Shown here piece by piece: positions 35,863 to 45,241 of a stretch of 64,000 bases of DNA. The notes under the pieces were generated by a model. It was not told where the DNA came from and made no database searches. It was given only the letters and a program-made list of their open reading frames with translations. Made by a program: the position numbers and the translations under genes. Numbering within the stretch: the first letter of the stretch is position 1; the number at the start of each line of letters is the position of its first letter. Source of the stretch: Armatimonadota bacterium (GTDB lineage Bacteria > Armatimonadota > DTGP01 > JAKQQT01); the NCBI GenBank assembly GCA_036504095.1, contig DASXVS010000050.1, positions 1 through 64,000 of the forward strand, in the 5' to 3' direction.

Positions 35863-35938
35863 TGGTGGACCTGAAGGGATTCGAACCCTTGGCCTCCTCA
35901 ATGCCATTGAGGCGCGCTCCCAACTGCGCCACAGGCCC
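35863..35938 (-). tRNA. tRNA-Ala (anticodon GGC)
   Basis: On the minus strand the gene starts GGGCCTG and ends CAGGTCC-A-CCA; all seven acceptor pairs form with one G-T. The D arm is GCGCAGTTGGGAGCGC, the anticodon stem CCTCA/TGAGG encloses ATGGCAT (anticodon GGC), and the T arm is AAGGG-TTCGAAT-CCCTT. CCA is encoded. The 3' half is the probable attachment site of the adjacent integrase. Confidence 0.95.
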
Positions 35939-36057
35939 CCAACACGCTTATTATATCAATGGCGCGAGCGTGTGTCAAGGAACGCCGCGGCAACCCGCCG
36001 CTGCGGGTTCCGAGCCGGTGGCAGAGCCGATCGACCCCTTCTGATCGCCTATACCTG

Positions 36058-37215
36058 CTAGGTTGTCGGAGTTACCGGAGTCCATGCTCCATCGGCAGCG
36101 CTGCTCTTCACGGCCGCCTTCAGAAATGCGATGCCGGCGGCGCCGTCCACCACATCGGGGTGCGGATAAGCAGCCTGAACGTCCTCGCCGTTTCGCCGAC
36201 GGATCTTCAACTGAAGCGACTTGTGGAGATTCGCCAGGGCTTCGTGGAATCCTTCAGGGTGGCCGGCCGGCAGCCGTAAATACGCCTGCATGCTGGCCGG
36301 AAACGCGGAATACCCCGCGCCCAACCGGTAAACCTTCACCGTTCCGTCCGGACCGAAGAAGCGAAGGCTCATGTGGTCCAGCATCGTCCACTCCACGGTA
36401 GCCTTTGTACCGATAACGCGGAAGCCGTTGTCGTTCTGCGCGCCGATGGTCACCTGTGACGCCGTGACCGTGGCGATGCCGCCATTGTCCAATCGCGCAA
36501 GAACCGTGAAATCGTCGTCCAGAGCCCGATGCTCAACGAACGTCTTCAACCGGGCCTGCACTTCGGTGGCGGTCCGCCCCGTTACGAACCGGACGAACTC
36601 GTAGGCGTGCGTTCCGATATCGCCTCCGCACCCGGAGGCGCCCGCCTTGGCGGGGTCCACGCGCCACGAGGCCTGTTGCGATCCGGAGTCCTCGGCGCGA
36701 TCGGCCAGCCAGCCTTGAGGGTACCACGCCTCAACTTTGCGCACTTCGCCGGCGGCGCCGCTCAAAACGAGTTCCCGGGCCAGCATCACCATCGGCAAGC
36801 CGGTGTACGAATACGCCACGCCGAACGGGAGGTCGCGCTCGCGGGAGATGTGGACGAGGTCCAGCGACTCAGCCAGCGTCAGGGTGAGCGGCTTTTCGCA
36901 CAGCACGGGGAAACCGGCTTCCAGTGCGGCCCTGGCAATCGGGTAGTGGGAATCGTTCGGCGTAACGATGGTCACGTAGTCCATCCGGACATCACCCGGA
37001 AGCGCAGCCTCCTCGCGGATCATCGTGACGTAATCCGGATAGCCGCGAGTGAAGTGCAGGTCCTCCGCCGATTTCATCGACCCTGCCGCGTCCGAGCGGA
37101 GTGCTCCAGCGGTCAATTCCGCCGTGTTGTCCATCAGTATGGCTGTACGGTGCGGCGCCCCGAAGAAATTCGCCGGTCCACCCCCACCCACCATGCCCAC
37201 TCTGAGTTTTCGCAT
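36058..37215 (-). CDS. Gfo/Idh/MocA-family oxidoreductase
   Basis: This 385-residue NAD(P)-dependent dehydrogenase has the Rossmann start MRKLRVGMVGGGG, the family's conserved VLCEKPLTLTL (the EKP motif that carries the catalytic lysine) and CGGDIGTHAYEFVRF. Substrates in the family are usually sugars or inositol derivatives; which one cannot be told here. ATG 37215 is supported by GGGAGGG just upstream. It lies directly downstream of fmt on the same strand and is the first clearly chromosomal gene outside the integrated element. Confidence 0.87.
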   Translation of the reverse strand: MRKLRVGMVGGGGPANFFGAPHRTAILMDNTAELTAGALRSDAAGSMKSAEDLHFTRGYPDYVTMIREEAALPGDVRMDYVTIVTPNDSHYPIARAALEAGFPVLCEKPLTLTLAESLDLVHISRERDLPFGVAYSYTGLPMVMLARELVLSGAAGEVRKVEAWYPQGWLADRAEDSGSQQASWRVDPAKAGASGCGGDIGTHAYEFVRFVTGRTATEVQARLKTFVEHRALDDDFTVLARLDNGGIATVTASQVTIGAQNDNGFRVIGTKATVEWTMLDHMSLRFFGPDGTVKVYRLGAGYSAFPASMQAYLRLPAGHPEGFHEALANLHKSLQLKIRRRNGEDVQAAYPHPDVVDGAAGIAFLKAAVKSSAADGAWTPVTPTT

Positions 37216-37238
37216 CGCTTCCCTCCCTGTGTATCGTG

Positions 37239-38183
37239 TCAGACTCCAAATGCTTCGGCGGAGCGAAAGCCCCGCGCCCAATCCAATGCGGGCATCGGCC
37301 TCTTGCCCGAAGGCTGCACCGTGAGAAGTTCGAGGGCGCCGCCGCCGGTCCCAACGAGCACCCGCTTGCCCGCGATGCCCACGGCGCCGGGCGCGCCGGG
37401 CGCCTCAGACGCGGACGCCGCGGCCCATACTTTGAATTCCCCCCCCCGCCACAGGGTCCATGCGCCCGGTTTCGGGTTCATCCCGCGCACAAAGCAATCC
37501 AGCGCCGTCGCAGGGCGCAGCCAATCGATCCGGGCGTCTTCCTTCTCGATCGCCGGCGCGAGGGTGGCCAGACGGGGATCCTGCGGCTTCGGTGCGACTT
37601 CGCCGCGTTCCCACCCCGCAATCGTGTCCACCAGCAATCGCGCCCCGACGGCGGCCATGCGTTCGCCCAGCGTAAAGGCATTATCGACCGGCAGAATGTC
37701 CATTTCCGCGGCTGCCAGCACAGGCCCTGTGTCCAGTCCGGCCTCCGCGATCATCACGCACACCCCGGTCCGCGGGTCCCCGTTGATGATTGACCACTGG
37801 ATGGGGGCGGCGCCCCGATAGGCGGGCAGCAATGAGCCGTGCACGTTCCAGCAGCCCAGCCGTGGAATATCGAGGAATGCCTGCGGTATGATTTGCCCGT
37901 ACGCAGCGTAGGCCACGATGTCCGGCGCCAGGCCGCGTACCGTTTCGTGAAGGGCCTTGTCCTTGCGAAGGCGGACCGGCTGATAGACCGGCAGCCCATG
38001 GCCCAGCGCCGCCGATTTCACCGCCGACGGCAGCAATTCGCGCTTCCGCCCCACGGGTTTGTCCGGCTGGGTCACAACGCCAACGACCTCGTGGCCGGCG
38101 GCCAGAAGGCTTTCGAGGCTCGGAACGGCGAACGGCGCCGTGCCCATAAAGAGGATTCGCATATTGGTGATCGGGCGATTCAT
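37239..38183 (-). CDS. fmt: Methionyl-tRNA formyltransferase
   Basis: This enzyme formylates initiator Met-tRNA. The 314-residue protein has MRILFMGTAPFAVPSLESLL, GVVTQPDKPVGR, the catalytic segment NVHGSLLPAYRGAAPIQWSI with asparagine-histidine, and AGLDTGPVL. The start may be at ATG 38183 or the internal ATG 38162, which begins the conserved MRILFMGT; neither has a clear ribosome-binding site. Length is normal. Synteny with peptide deformylase or priA, common elsewhere, is not seen. Confidence 0.93.
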   Translation of the reverse strand: MNRPITNMRILFMGTAPFAVPSLESLLAAGHEVVGVVTQPDKPVGRKRELLPSAVKSAALGHGLPVYQPVRLRKDKALHETVRGLAPDIVAYAAYGQIIPQAFLDIPRLGCWNVHGSLLPAYRGAAPIQWSIINGDPRTGVCVMIAEAGLDTGPVLAAAEMDILPVDNAFTLGERMAAVGARLLVDTIAGWERGEVAPKPQDPRLATLAPAIEKEDARIDWLRPATALDCFVRGMNPKPGAWTLWRGGEFKVWAAASASEAPGAPGAVGIAGKRVLVGTGGGALELLTVQPSGKRPMPALDWARGFRSAEAFGV

Positions 38184-38306
38184 GCGCGGGTGGCGCGCCT
38201 TGCCGGCAGGCTGTCGCTTGACCGCGAAGACGACCGGTCTTACTATAACATAGCCCGCCGCTCACGTCCCCAACAAGCGTGAGTCCGCGCGGGCAGGAGA
38301 GCAAAT

Positions 38307-38957
38307 ATGAGCACTGTCGGCATAACCGTTATCGCCACGGACCGGCCGGGATTACTGCGGGACCTGGCGGGCTGCATCGCCGACGCCGGCGCCAACATCG
38401 AGTCCATCCATCATTCCTCCGCGGCCGTCGCCGAGATCCACATGGACGTGTCCGGAGACATGGACGACAAGGCGCTGTGCTCGTCGCTTGAAGAGGTGCA
38501 GGGCGTCACCTCGGTATCGATGCGTGACTCGATTGCTTCCATCTTCGGGAAGCGCGTCATCGTCATCGGCGGCGGCGCGCAGGTCGCGCAGGTTGTGCTC
38601 GGCGCCGTGTCGGAGGCAGATCGCCACAACATACGCGGCGAGCGCATCAGCGTGGACACGATTCCCCTCGTCGGCGAGGCCAAACTGGCCGAAGCCGTTC
38701 GGGCCGTTGGAAGCCTTCCGCGCGCGCGTATCCTGGTCCTCGCCGGCGCGATCATGGGCGGCGAGATCACCGAAGCCGTTCGCGATCTGCGCCGCGATCA
38801 CAGCGTCCCCGTGGTGTCTCTCAATATGGTGGGCAGCGTGGTAGACGCGGTAGACCTCGTTGTGTCCGATCCTGTTCAGGCGGGCGTCATGGCTGTGATG
38901 GCGATCGCCGACACGGCAACGTTCGACATCACCCGCGCGAAAAATCGGAGACTATAG
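38307..38957 (+). CDS. ACT-domain protein of the DUF5612 type
   Basis: This 216-residue protein starts with an ACT regulatory domain (GITVIATDRPGLLRDLAGCI, residues 4-75), followed by a domain starting VIVIGGGAQVAQVVLGAVSE and containing NIRGERISVDTIPLVGE. The second half is what I know as DUF5612, best known from methanogens. ACT domains bind amino acids or other small ligands, so this is probably a metabolic sensor; the target is unknown. It is transcribed away from fmt and ends at a strong bidirectional terminator. Confidence 0.7.
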   Translation: MSTVGITVIATDRPGLLRDLAGCIADAGANIESIHHSSAAVAEIHMDVSGDMDDKALCSSLEEVQGVTSVSMRDSIASIFGKRVIVIGGGAQVAQVVLGAVSEADRHNIRGERISVDTIPLVGEAKLAEAVRAVGSLPRARILVLAGAIMGGEITEAVRDLRRDHSVPVVSLNMVGSVVDAVDLVVSDPVQAGVMAVMAIADTATFDITRAKNRRL

Positions 38958-38989
38958 TCCCGGCGGCATCCCACAAGCCGGACGAAAGA

Positions 38990-39019
38990 GGGGCCCCTGC
39001 CGGTTTCGGCAGGGGCCCC
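38990..39019. terminator. Strong hairpin between convergent genes
   Basis: GGGGCCCCTGCC and GGCAGGGGCCCC form a perfect 12-bp stem around GGTTTC, placed between the ends of the convergent ACT-domain and PEP-CTERM genes. It can act on both strands, though T-runs are weak. Confidence 0.75.
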
Positions 39020-39039
39020 ATTGGTTGTCGATTGCGTGC

Positions 39040-39753
39040 TCAACGAACGCGCTTGCGCAGGAACGGTACCGCGGACAGGACCGCCGTGGCGAGCAGGGAA
39101 AGCGTTCCCGGCTCCGGAACCGGGGGGGTTCCGGGAAGGTTTGAGTCCGTGAGGGCGGTGCCGTACTGGAACCGCACGTTGCTGATATCACTCAGTTTCA
39201 GAGTGGGGGCCGCGAGGTCCAGGTGAACACCGTTGTTCACCAGGACAGCCGCCTGCATGGGACCGTTCGCGTTGGCGGCAATCCCATTGATCAGGCCGTA
39301 GTCCAGGCCCTGCAGATGCTGACCGTTGGCCGCGAAATTTCCAGAGCCGAACAGCCCCAGACCCGCTGCGCTCACGCCGGCGTTGGTACCGGCAGGACCG
39401 GAGAATCCGGCGTTATAGCCCCATTCCTGACCGATCGAAAAGGCCGGCGGGTTGGTGTAAACCGACCCGGGAAGCAGGCTGGCCGTTAACGGGGTCAGCG
39501 TATTCCCCGGAGCCAGCGTAAAGAGCAGCGCGCACAGGGCATCGCTGTCCGCCTTGCCCGGGGCGCCCGTGTTGATCAAGTCTATTCCCAAAACACCCGC
39601 GTTCAGGGTCAGCGTCACCTGCGCGGCAAGGCCGCTGCCGGTTCCGGGATTTGTGCCGCTTCCTGTGTAAGTTACAGTTTGCGCGGACAAAGCCGAAGTG
39701 GCCGCGAAGGCCACGCCAATCACCGTACAAATTGTTCCAAAGCCCAGTTTCAT
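39040..39753 (-). CDS. Secreted PEP-CTERM protein
   Basis: This 237-residue protein has a signal peptide (MKLGFGTICTVIGVAFAATSA, cut probably after ALSA). Its C-terminus is VPEPGTLSLLATA, a hydrophobic run and FLRKRVR, the PEP-CTERM signal read by exosortase. The body is glycine-, alanine- and asparagine-rich without known enzyme motifs, as in many surface or matrix proteins of this class. It implies an exosortase elsewhere in the genome and an outer membrane. Confidence 0.88.
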   Translation of the reverse strand: MKLGFGTICTVIGVAFAATSALSAQTVTYTGSGTNPGTGSGLAAQVTLTLNAGVLGIDLINTGAPGKADSDALCALLFTLAPGNTLTPLTASLLPGSVYTNPPAFSIGQEWGYNAGFSGPAGTNAGVSAAGLGLFGSGNFAANGQHLQGLDYGLINGIAANANGPMQAAVLVNNGVHLDLAAPTLKLSDISNVRFQYGTALTDSNLPGTPPVPEPGTLSLLATAVLSAVPFLRKRVR

Positions 39754-39976
39754 TCCTCACCCTCCATAGCTGTGCTGCCAGTTAGCACACTGCCACCATG
39801 ATTGGCGGTTAAATAACCGAGCAGGCACGTAACGTGCCAATAACCGGGCGAGCTCAAAAACGTTGGGCTTTGCCGGCATTTCGGGCATCAATCCGTGTGA
39901 AGCCTACGCGCGAACGAGGCATAAAAGATGAGGCGGCTTGCCGCCGGCAAACCGTGCTGTACCGCGAAAGGCTCTC

Positions 39977-41149
39977 ATGGACATCGCAGACCTACTCATC
40001 CTGGCCCCGCAAATGGGCGCGTCCGACCTCCACTTGACGGTCGATGCCCCCCCCTCACTGCGCATTCACGGCCACATCAAACCAATCGACGGCGCCCCGA
40101 TTCTCACCCGCGACACGATACGAGCGATGCTTTACGACGTCCTCACCGACCAGCAGAAGGCACGGTTCGAGGAGCATCACGAGCTCGACTTCGCCGTGGA
40201 AATGGCCAACGTCGGGCGATTCCGCGTCAACGCTTTTGTCACCCGAAACGGCGAAGGCGCCGTGTTCCGCACGATTCCAACAAAGATCAGGTCGTTCGCC
40301 GAGCTGGGGCTTCCCGAGATCGTCCGCACCTTGTCAAGATGCGACAAGGGCCTCGTCCTCGTCACCGGACCCACCGGCAGCGGAAAATCCACCACGCTGG
40401 CGACCATGGTCGACATGATCAACGAGGAACGCAAAGATCACATCCTCACTATCGAGGACCCGATCGAATTCGTGCACTCACACAAGGGCTGTATCGTCAA
40501 CCAGCGGGAGGTGGGGCCGCACACGGACAGTTTTGCGAACGCATTACGCTCCGCACTCCGCGAAGACCCCGATGTGATTCTCATCGGCGAAATGCGCGAC
40601 CTCGAGACGATCGCCATGGCGATTACCGCCGCTGAAACGGGGCACCTTGTGTTCGGTACCTTGCACACAATGGGCGCGCCCCAGACGGTTGACCGCGTCA
40701 TCGACGTCTTTCCTACCGACCAGCAGGCGCAGATCCGTGCGCAGTTCGCAGAAGCCATCCGCGGCGTCATTTCCCAGATTCTGGTGCCCTCGAACGATGG
40801 CAAGGGGCGCGCGGCGGCGATGGAGATCATGGTCGCAACGCCCGCCATACGAAACCTCATCCGCGAGGGCAAAACCTTCCAGATGCACAGCGTCATCGAA
40901 ACGAGCACCCGCGACGGTATGTGTACGCTCGACCAGAGCCTCAAGTCCCTGGTAATGAGCGGGACAATCACGAAGGAAGACGCCCTTCACAAGGCATTTG
41001 ATCCGGACGCCTTCGAAGTGCCGGATGAAGGCGACGGTCACGAAGACGCATTCTCGTTCGGTTCACCCCGGCCGGGTACGGCGCAGCAAAACGGCGGATC
41101 AGCGACACCCGGGAAGCAACCAACCTGGGGCAAGCCCATCAACTACTGA
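39977..41149 (+). CDS. pilT: Type IV pilus retraction ATPase PilT (copy 1)
   Basis: This 390-residue hexameric ATPase powers pilus retraction and twitching. The order is typical: MDIADLLILAPQMGASDLHL, Walker A GPTGSGKST, ILTIEDPIEFVHSHK (Asp box), Walker B DPDVILIGEMRD and AETGHLVFGTLHT (His box). The C-terminal 45 residues form a low-complexity tail not usual in PilT. I start at ATG 39977. The start of the second copy follows 19 bases after the stop, so the two form an operon. Confidence 0.92.
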   Translation: MDIADLLILAPQMGASDLHLTVDAPPSLRIHGHIKPIDGAPILTRDTIRAMLYDVLTDQQKARFEEHHELDFAVEMANVGRFRVNAFVTRNGEGAVFRTIPTKIRSFAELGLPEIVRTLSRCDKGLVLVTGPTGSGKSTTLATMVDMINEERKDHILTIEDPIEFVHSHKGCIVNQREVGPHTDSFANALRSALREDPDVILIGEMRDLETIAMAITAAETGHLVFGTLHTMGAPQTVDRVIDVFPTDQQAQIRAQFAEAIRGVISQILVPSNDGKGRAAAMEIMVATPAIRNLIREGKTFQMHSVIETSTRDGMCTLDQSLKSLVMSGTITKEDALHKAFDPDAFEVPDEGDGHEDAFSFGSPRPGTAQQNGGSATPGKQPTWGKPINY

Positions 41150-41168
41150 CAAACCCGGGAGCCTGGAT

Positions 41169-42293
41169 ATGGACGAACCTGACATCCTCATGGACATGAA
41201 TGAATCGCAGACGAACCTGCCGCTGGACAAGATGCTTATCCGTATGGCGGAACTGGACGCGTCCGACCTCTATCTCAAGCCGGGGTCACCGCCAACCTAT
41301 CGGCTGAACGGCGTGAACACAACTTTCGACGACAAGGTTCTTTTCCCGGAGGACACCGAAGCGCTCATCACTCCCGCGATGTGCGCCCGGGACCAGCGGA
41401 TCTTGGCGGAACGCCACGGCGCCAACCTCGCGCGCAGCGTGCAGGGCGTGGGCCGCTTCCGCATGAACGTCTACCGCCAGCGCGGATCCGTGGCGCTGGT
41501 CGCCCGCCGCATCAAGACCGAGATTCCTTCCCTCGATAACCTGCAGTTGCCTGACATTTTGAAGGAAATGGTCATGCAGCGCAACGGACTCGTTTTTGTG
41601 ACCGGCGCCACGGGCTGCGGCAAATCCACCACACTCGCCGCCATGATCGACTTCCGCAACGCCACGGTTCCGGGGCATATCGTCACCATTGAGGACCCGA
41701 TCGAGTTCCTTCACCCGGACAAGAAGAGCATCGTCAGCCAGCGTGAACTCGGAGTTGATTGTCCGTCGATGGAAGACGCGATGAAGGACGCGCTGCGCCA
41801 GGCGCCGGACGTCATTCTGGTCGGCGAAATCCGGGATGCGGCGATTATGGAACAGGCAATCGCCTTCGCCGAAACCGGACACCTCGTCCTCGGCACGCTG
41901 CACAGCACCAACGCCAACCAGACGATGGAGCGCATCATTAACTTCTTCCCGCAGGACCACCATCAACAGACATTGATGCAGCTCTCCTTGACGCTTCGAG
42001 CCATCGTCTCGCAGCGCCTCGTGAACCGCGCCGACGGGAATGGCCGGATCGCCGCGGTGGAAGTCCTGACCGCCACGCAGCGCGTCCGGGACCAGATCAA
42101 GAAGGGCGAGATCGACGCGTTGAAGTCAACGATGCGCGTCAACCAGGAGGAGGGCATGCAGACGTTCGACATGTCACTGTTCGATCTCCAGGATGCCGGC
42201 CTGATCACGAAGGAAACCGCCATCGCCAACGCGGACAGCCCGGCGGATCTCCGCATGCAGATCCGCGGATTCACGGCGATGTCGATAACGTAG
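41169..42293 (+). CDS. PilT/PilU-type pilus ATPase (copy 2)
   Basis: This 374-residue paralogue of the preceding ATPase has MAELDASDLYLKPGSPPTYR, Walker A GATGCGKST, Walker B PDVILVGEIRDAA and AETGHLVLGTLHSTNA. The pairing of two retraction ATPases, and changes such as GCGKS for GSGKS, are reminiscent of PilT-PilU, where PilU assists PilT. GGGAG lies just before ATG 41169; longer frames reach back into copy 1. The gene ends at a hairpin terminator. Confidence 0.88.
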   Translation: MDEPDILMDMNESQTNLPLDKMLIRMAELDASDLYLKPGSPPTYRLNGVNTTFDDKVLFPEDTEALITPAMCARDQRILAERHGANLARSVQGVGRFRMNVYRQRGSVALVARRIKTEIPSLDNLQLPDILKEMVMQRNGLVFVTGATGCGKSTTLAAMIDFRNATVPGHIVTIEDPIEFLHPDKKSIVSQRELGVDCPSMEDAMKDALRQAPDVILVGEIRDAAIMEQAIAFAETGHLVLGTLHSTNANQTMERIINFFPQDHHQQTLMQLSLTLRAIVSQRLVNRADGNGRIAAVEVLTATQRVRDQIKKGEIDALKSTMRVNQEEGMQTFDMSLFDLQDAGLITKETAIANADSPADLRMQIRGFTAMSIT

Positions 42294-42300
42294 GTGACGG

Positions 42301-42326
42301 GGGCCGCCCGGTGAGACGGGCGGCCC
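42301..42326 (+). terminator. Hairpin terminator after the pilT pair
   Basis: GGGCCGCCCG and CGGGCGGCCC form a perfect 10-bp stem with a GTGAGA loop, eight bases after the stop of the second pilus ATPase and before the convergent adhesin gene. Confidence 0.75.
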
Positions 42327-42362
42327 TCTGTGACTCCGTTTTGCCGTCGTTGCGCTCGCCGG

Positions 42363-44945
42363 CTAGCGGCTGGGACCCGGCTTCGCGTTCAGGAGTTGCT
42401 CGAGACGCGTCAGACGCGCTTCCAGTTCATCCACTCGCGCCGCCTTCGCCTCGAGGACGGCGATGCGCGCGTCCTTCTCCTGGATCTCCCTTTGCTGTGC
42501 CTTGATGGCCTCCACGGTGATCGGAACGATGTTGGCATACGCCACCGATTTGTAGCCCTGGGCATCCGCGCTCACGAGTTCCGGAAGCACTTTCTCAACC
42601 TCCTGAGCGATGAAACCCACCTGCGGCCCGTCCGCGAAGCCGTGTTCCGGCCACTTTGCGCGATTCCAGTCGAACGAAACGCCGCGGAGATTCAACACGG
42701 CCCCGAGGGCGTTGTCGAGGGTCCGCACGTTCGTCTTGTAACGGGAATCGGATGACAGGACGACTCCGTTGGCGCGCACATTCCCTCTGGCATTGATATC
42801 GCCCTGCACATCCAGCGGGTACCCGGGAGCGTTCGTGCCGATACCCACTCCGCCGGAAGCGCGGATGAGGAACTGGTTGACGTTGGTCGAAGCGAAGTCG
42901 GCGAACCCGCTGTCTCCCCATACGAAGGCGCCGTCGTGGTTCGCCTTGGCGTGGTTGCCGGCGGCAAAGGAGTAAATGCCGGCCGCGGTATTGTTGGCCC
43001 CGCCCGGCACCGTGGACTCGGCGCCGCTTGCGCTGTTGGTATACCCGCCTCCGATGACGGCCCATTGCCCGCTCATCCTGTGGTTCCAACCTCCTCCGAT
43101 GAAGCCCGCGCCACCGGTGGCCTGGCTGTTCCAGCCGCCCGCCACGGTGTCGTAATCGCCGGTGGCGAAGTTGGCGGTCCCACCGCCCACTGTAGTAAAC
43201 CGCTTTGTGGCCTGATTCCCCACCCCGCCCGCGATGGTGCTGCCGCGCGCGTCATTGAGGTCGGCGTTGCCGTTTCCTACCGTGTTGCCCGAACCTCCAC
43301 CGATCGTTCCGTAGTGGTCGGTGATGGTGTTGACATTGTCCACGTAGGAGCTGTTGACGGTATTTGTGTACCGGATCCCCCCGCCGGCGATGGTGGCGCC
43401 CGCGACGCCGGGGGTGATTGCGTTAAGGCCGTACCCGTTCGCGATATTGACAGAGGTAATCTGATAGGTGCTGTCCGGGACCTGCACGTACTGCATAAAG
43501 AGGGACCGGCTGTTATTGACGCGCGCCGTGAAAGGCTGATTGTCCGTGGTGCCGATGAAATTGCTGCCCGGGTTCGTGCCCGCGTTGCCGGTGAGGCTCC
43601 ACCCGGAACCGCCGCCCGCCGCCGCGGTCGTCTGCTTCGTGCCGTCCGGGAAGATCAGGCCGTTACCGGCGCCACTGATCCGGGAATCGCCGAGGACATC
43701 CAGCATCGAAAGGGGGGCGTTCGTGTTGATCCCAACGCCGCCTCCCGCTCGGATGAGGAACTGGTTGACGCCGGTGGAGGTGAAGTCCGCGGCGGTGTTA
43801 TCGCCCCAGACGAACGTGCCATCGTGGTTGGACTTTGCACGGAGCCCTGCTGCGAATGAGAAGGCGCCGGTTGCCGCGTTGAAATCGCCGCCGGGGATAA
43901 CGGCGCTGGAGCCGCTTGCGATGTTCGCGTAACCGCCGCCAACCGCGGCATTGCCTCCGGTCGCCTGGTTCGCCCGTCCGCCGCTCACCACGGATTCATA
44001 TGTGCCGGTGGTGTTGTCGCGGCCGCCGCCGATAGTTGAAAAGTCGCCCTGCGCCTTGTTGCCGCGACCGCCCGCCACCGTTGTGTACTGCTGCGGCGCC
44101 TGGTTGGACTGTCCTCCGCCTACGGCGGTATAGAAGTTGCTCGCCGTGTTGGCGCTGCCGCCCGAGATCGCGGAGCCAACTCCGCTCGCGGTGTTGCCAA
44201 GCCCGCCACCCACAAAGGCGGCCTGTCCGCTGGTGTTACCGTAGCCTCCGCCCACCGTGCCGAACTCGCCCGTGACGCTGTTCGGGAGGTCGGTGCCTGC
44301 GACGCTGTCCATGCCTCCGCCGGAAATCGTAGCTCCAACCACGTTCGCGATGGAGTTGACCTGGGACCCGCCGAGGACGTTTGCGCCGCGATATTGGCCG
44401 GTTGCGTTCTCGGCGTACGTAAGCCGCATCGCCTGGAAGCCATTGGATTTCAAGACGAGCGGCTGGTTGTCAATGGTGCCGATGAACTGGGTTGCGGGAT
44501 CAGTGCCGGAATTGCCGCTAAGGGTCCAGGAAGCCCCGTTGAGGGCGCCCGGAGCCACACTCGCGGCATAGTTGGCGTACGGCACGGCTGATAACTGCAC
44601 GCGTGGCGTCATTTCGGGATCCGTTCCAACCTTGACGCCTACGTAATATGGCACGTTGAATGGGATCGCAGCGAAAGCGACGGGATCGCCGTCGCCGATG
44701 GTGGTGGCAAGCAGGCCGCCCGTTACGGAGACGGTCTTCGCTTCCGAATAGACCGCGGTACCGCCCGTGGCGACCGCGTAAAGGGCGACAGTGATCGGCT
44801 GAGAGGCGTTGGTGACAGGTACGCCGACAGCGGTTTTCAGTACTGCCTGGAACGGAATGGCGCGAGGGGGGTCGGCGGAAGCGGCAACGGCATAACCGAG
44901 GATGGCGGAGACAACCGCCAGAACGCGAATGGATCCGTGGCGCAT
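42363..44945 (-). CDS. Large secreted YadA-head/S74-chaperone surface protein
   Basis: This 860-residue protein has a signal peptide (to about residue 24, ASADPP). Its two large regions share a pattern: a segment like WTLSGNSGTDPATQFIGTID, then many short repeats of the type GGGYGNTSG / GGGLGNTASG (YadA-head-like turns), then VNQFLIRAGGGVGINTNAP. The end is a peptidase-S74 intramolecular chaperone (SSDSRYKTNVRTLDNALGAV, VGFIAQEVEKVLPELV) and a coiled coil. S74 domains trimerise a fibre and then cut themselves off. The likely role is a trimeric surface fibre or adhesin. Confidence 0.78.
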   Translation of the reverse strand: MRHGSIRVLAVVSAILGYAVAASADPPRAIPFQAVLKTAVGVPVTNASQPITVALYAVATGGTAVYSEAKTVSVTGGLLATTIGDGDPVAFAAIPFNVPYYVGVKVGTDPEMTPRVQLSAVPYANYAASVAPGALNGASWTLSGNSGTDPATQFIGTIDNQPLVLKSNGFQAMRLTYAENATGQYRGANVLGGSQVNSIANVVGATISGGGMDSVAGTDLPNSVTGEFGTVGGGYGNTSGQAAFVGGGLGNTASGVGSAISGGSANTASNFYTAVGGGQSNQAPQQYTTVAGGRGNKAQGDFSTIGGGRDNTTGTYESVVSGGRANQATGGNAAVGGGYANIASGSSAVIPGGDFNAATGAFSFAAGLRAKSNHDGTFVWGDNTAADFTSTGVNQFLIRAGGGVGINTNAPLSMLDVLGDSRISGAGNGLIFPDGTKQTTAAAGGGSGWSLTGNAGTNPGSNFIGTTDNQPFTARVNNSRSLFMQYVQVPDSTYQITSVNIANGYGLNAITPGVAGATIAGGGIRYTNTVNSSYVDNVNTITDHYGTIGGGSGNTVGNGNADLNDARGSTIAGGVGNQATKRFTTVGGGTANFATGDYDTVAGGWNSQATGGAGFIGGGWNHRMSGQWAVIGGGYTNSASGAESTVPGGANNTAAGIYSFAAGNHAKANHDGAFVWGDSGFADFASTNVNQFLIRASGGVGIGTNAPGYPLDVQGDINARGNVRANGVVLSSDSRYKTNVRTLDNALGAVLNLRGVSFDWNRAKWPEHGFADGPQVGFIAQEVEKVLPELVSADAQGYKSVAYANIVPITVEAIKAQQREIQEKDARIAVLEAKAARVDELEARLTRLEQLLNAKPGPSR

Positions 44946-45241
44946 TATATTCTCCTAGTAAGAGTGCAGCGCCTCAAACGGCAGATGATGCTCCGTTCGC
45001 ACAAAAGTCGCTTAGGGCTGCGTATCAGGGCCGACGCTGATGAGCTGCCGGCTCCCATAACCGATGACAATACAATACTATCACGGCTGGTTGTTAATCG
45101 CACAGGCGGTTCTGTGTTTTCGTGAGGAGAAGGGCCAAAAAAAAGAGGCGGACGGGGCGATGGCCGCAGCCCTGCGTGATGGTGCGTTTGGGGCCGGCAG
45201 GGCAGGTTTATCGTCCACTGGCCGCAGCCCACTACCGTGTG
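44946..45241. other. Intergenic region before the adhesin gene
   Basis: These 296 bases separate the ends of the peptidase gene and the start of the adhesin. I see no gene or strong hairpin. The adhesin's promoter should lie close to 44950-45080, where the sequence is AT-richer. Confidence 0.4.
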
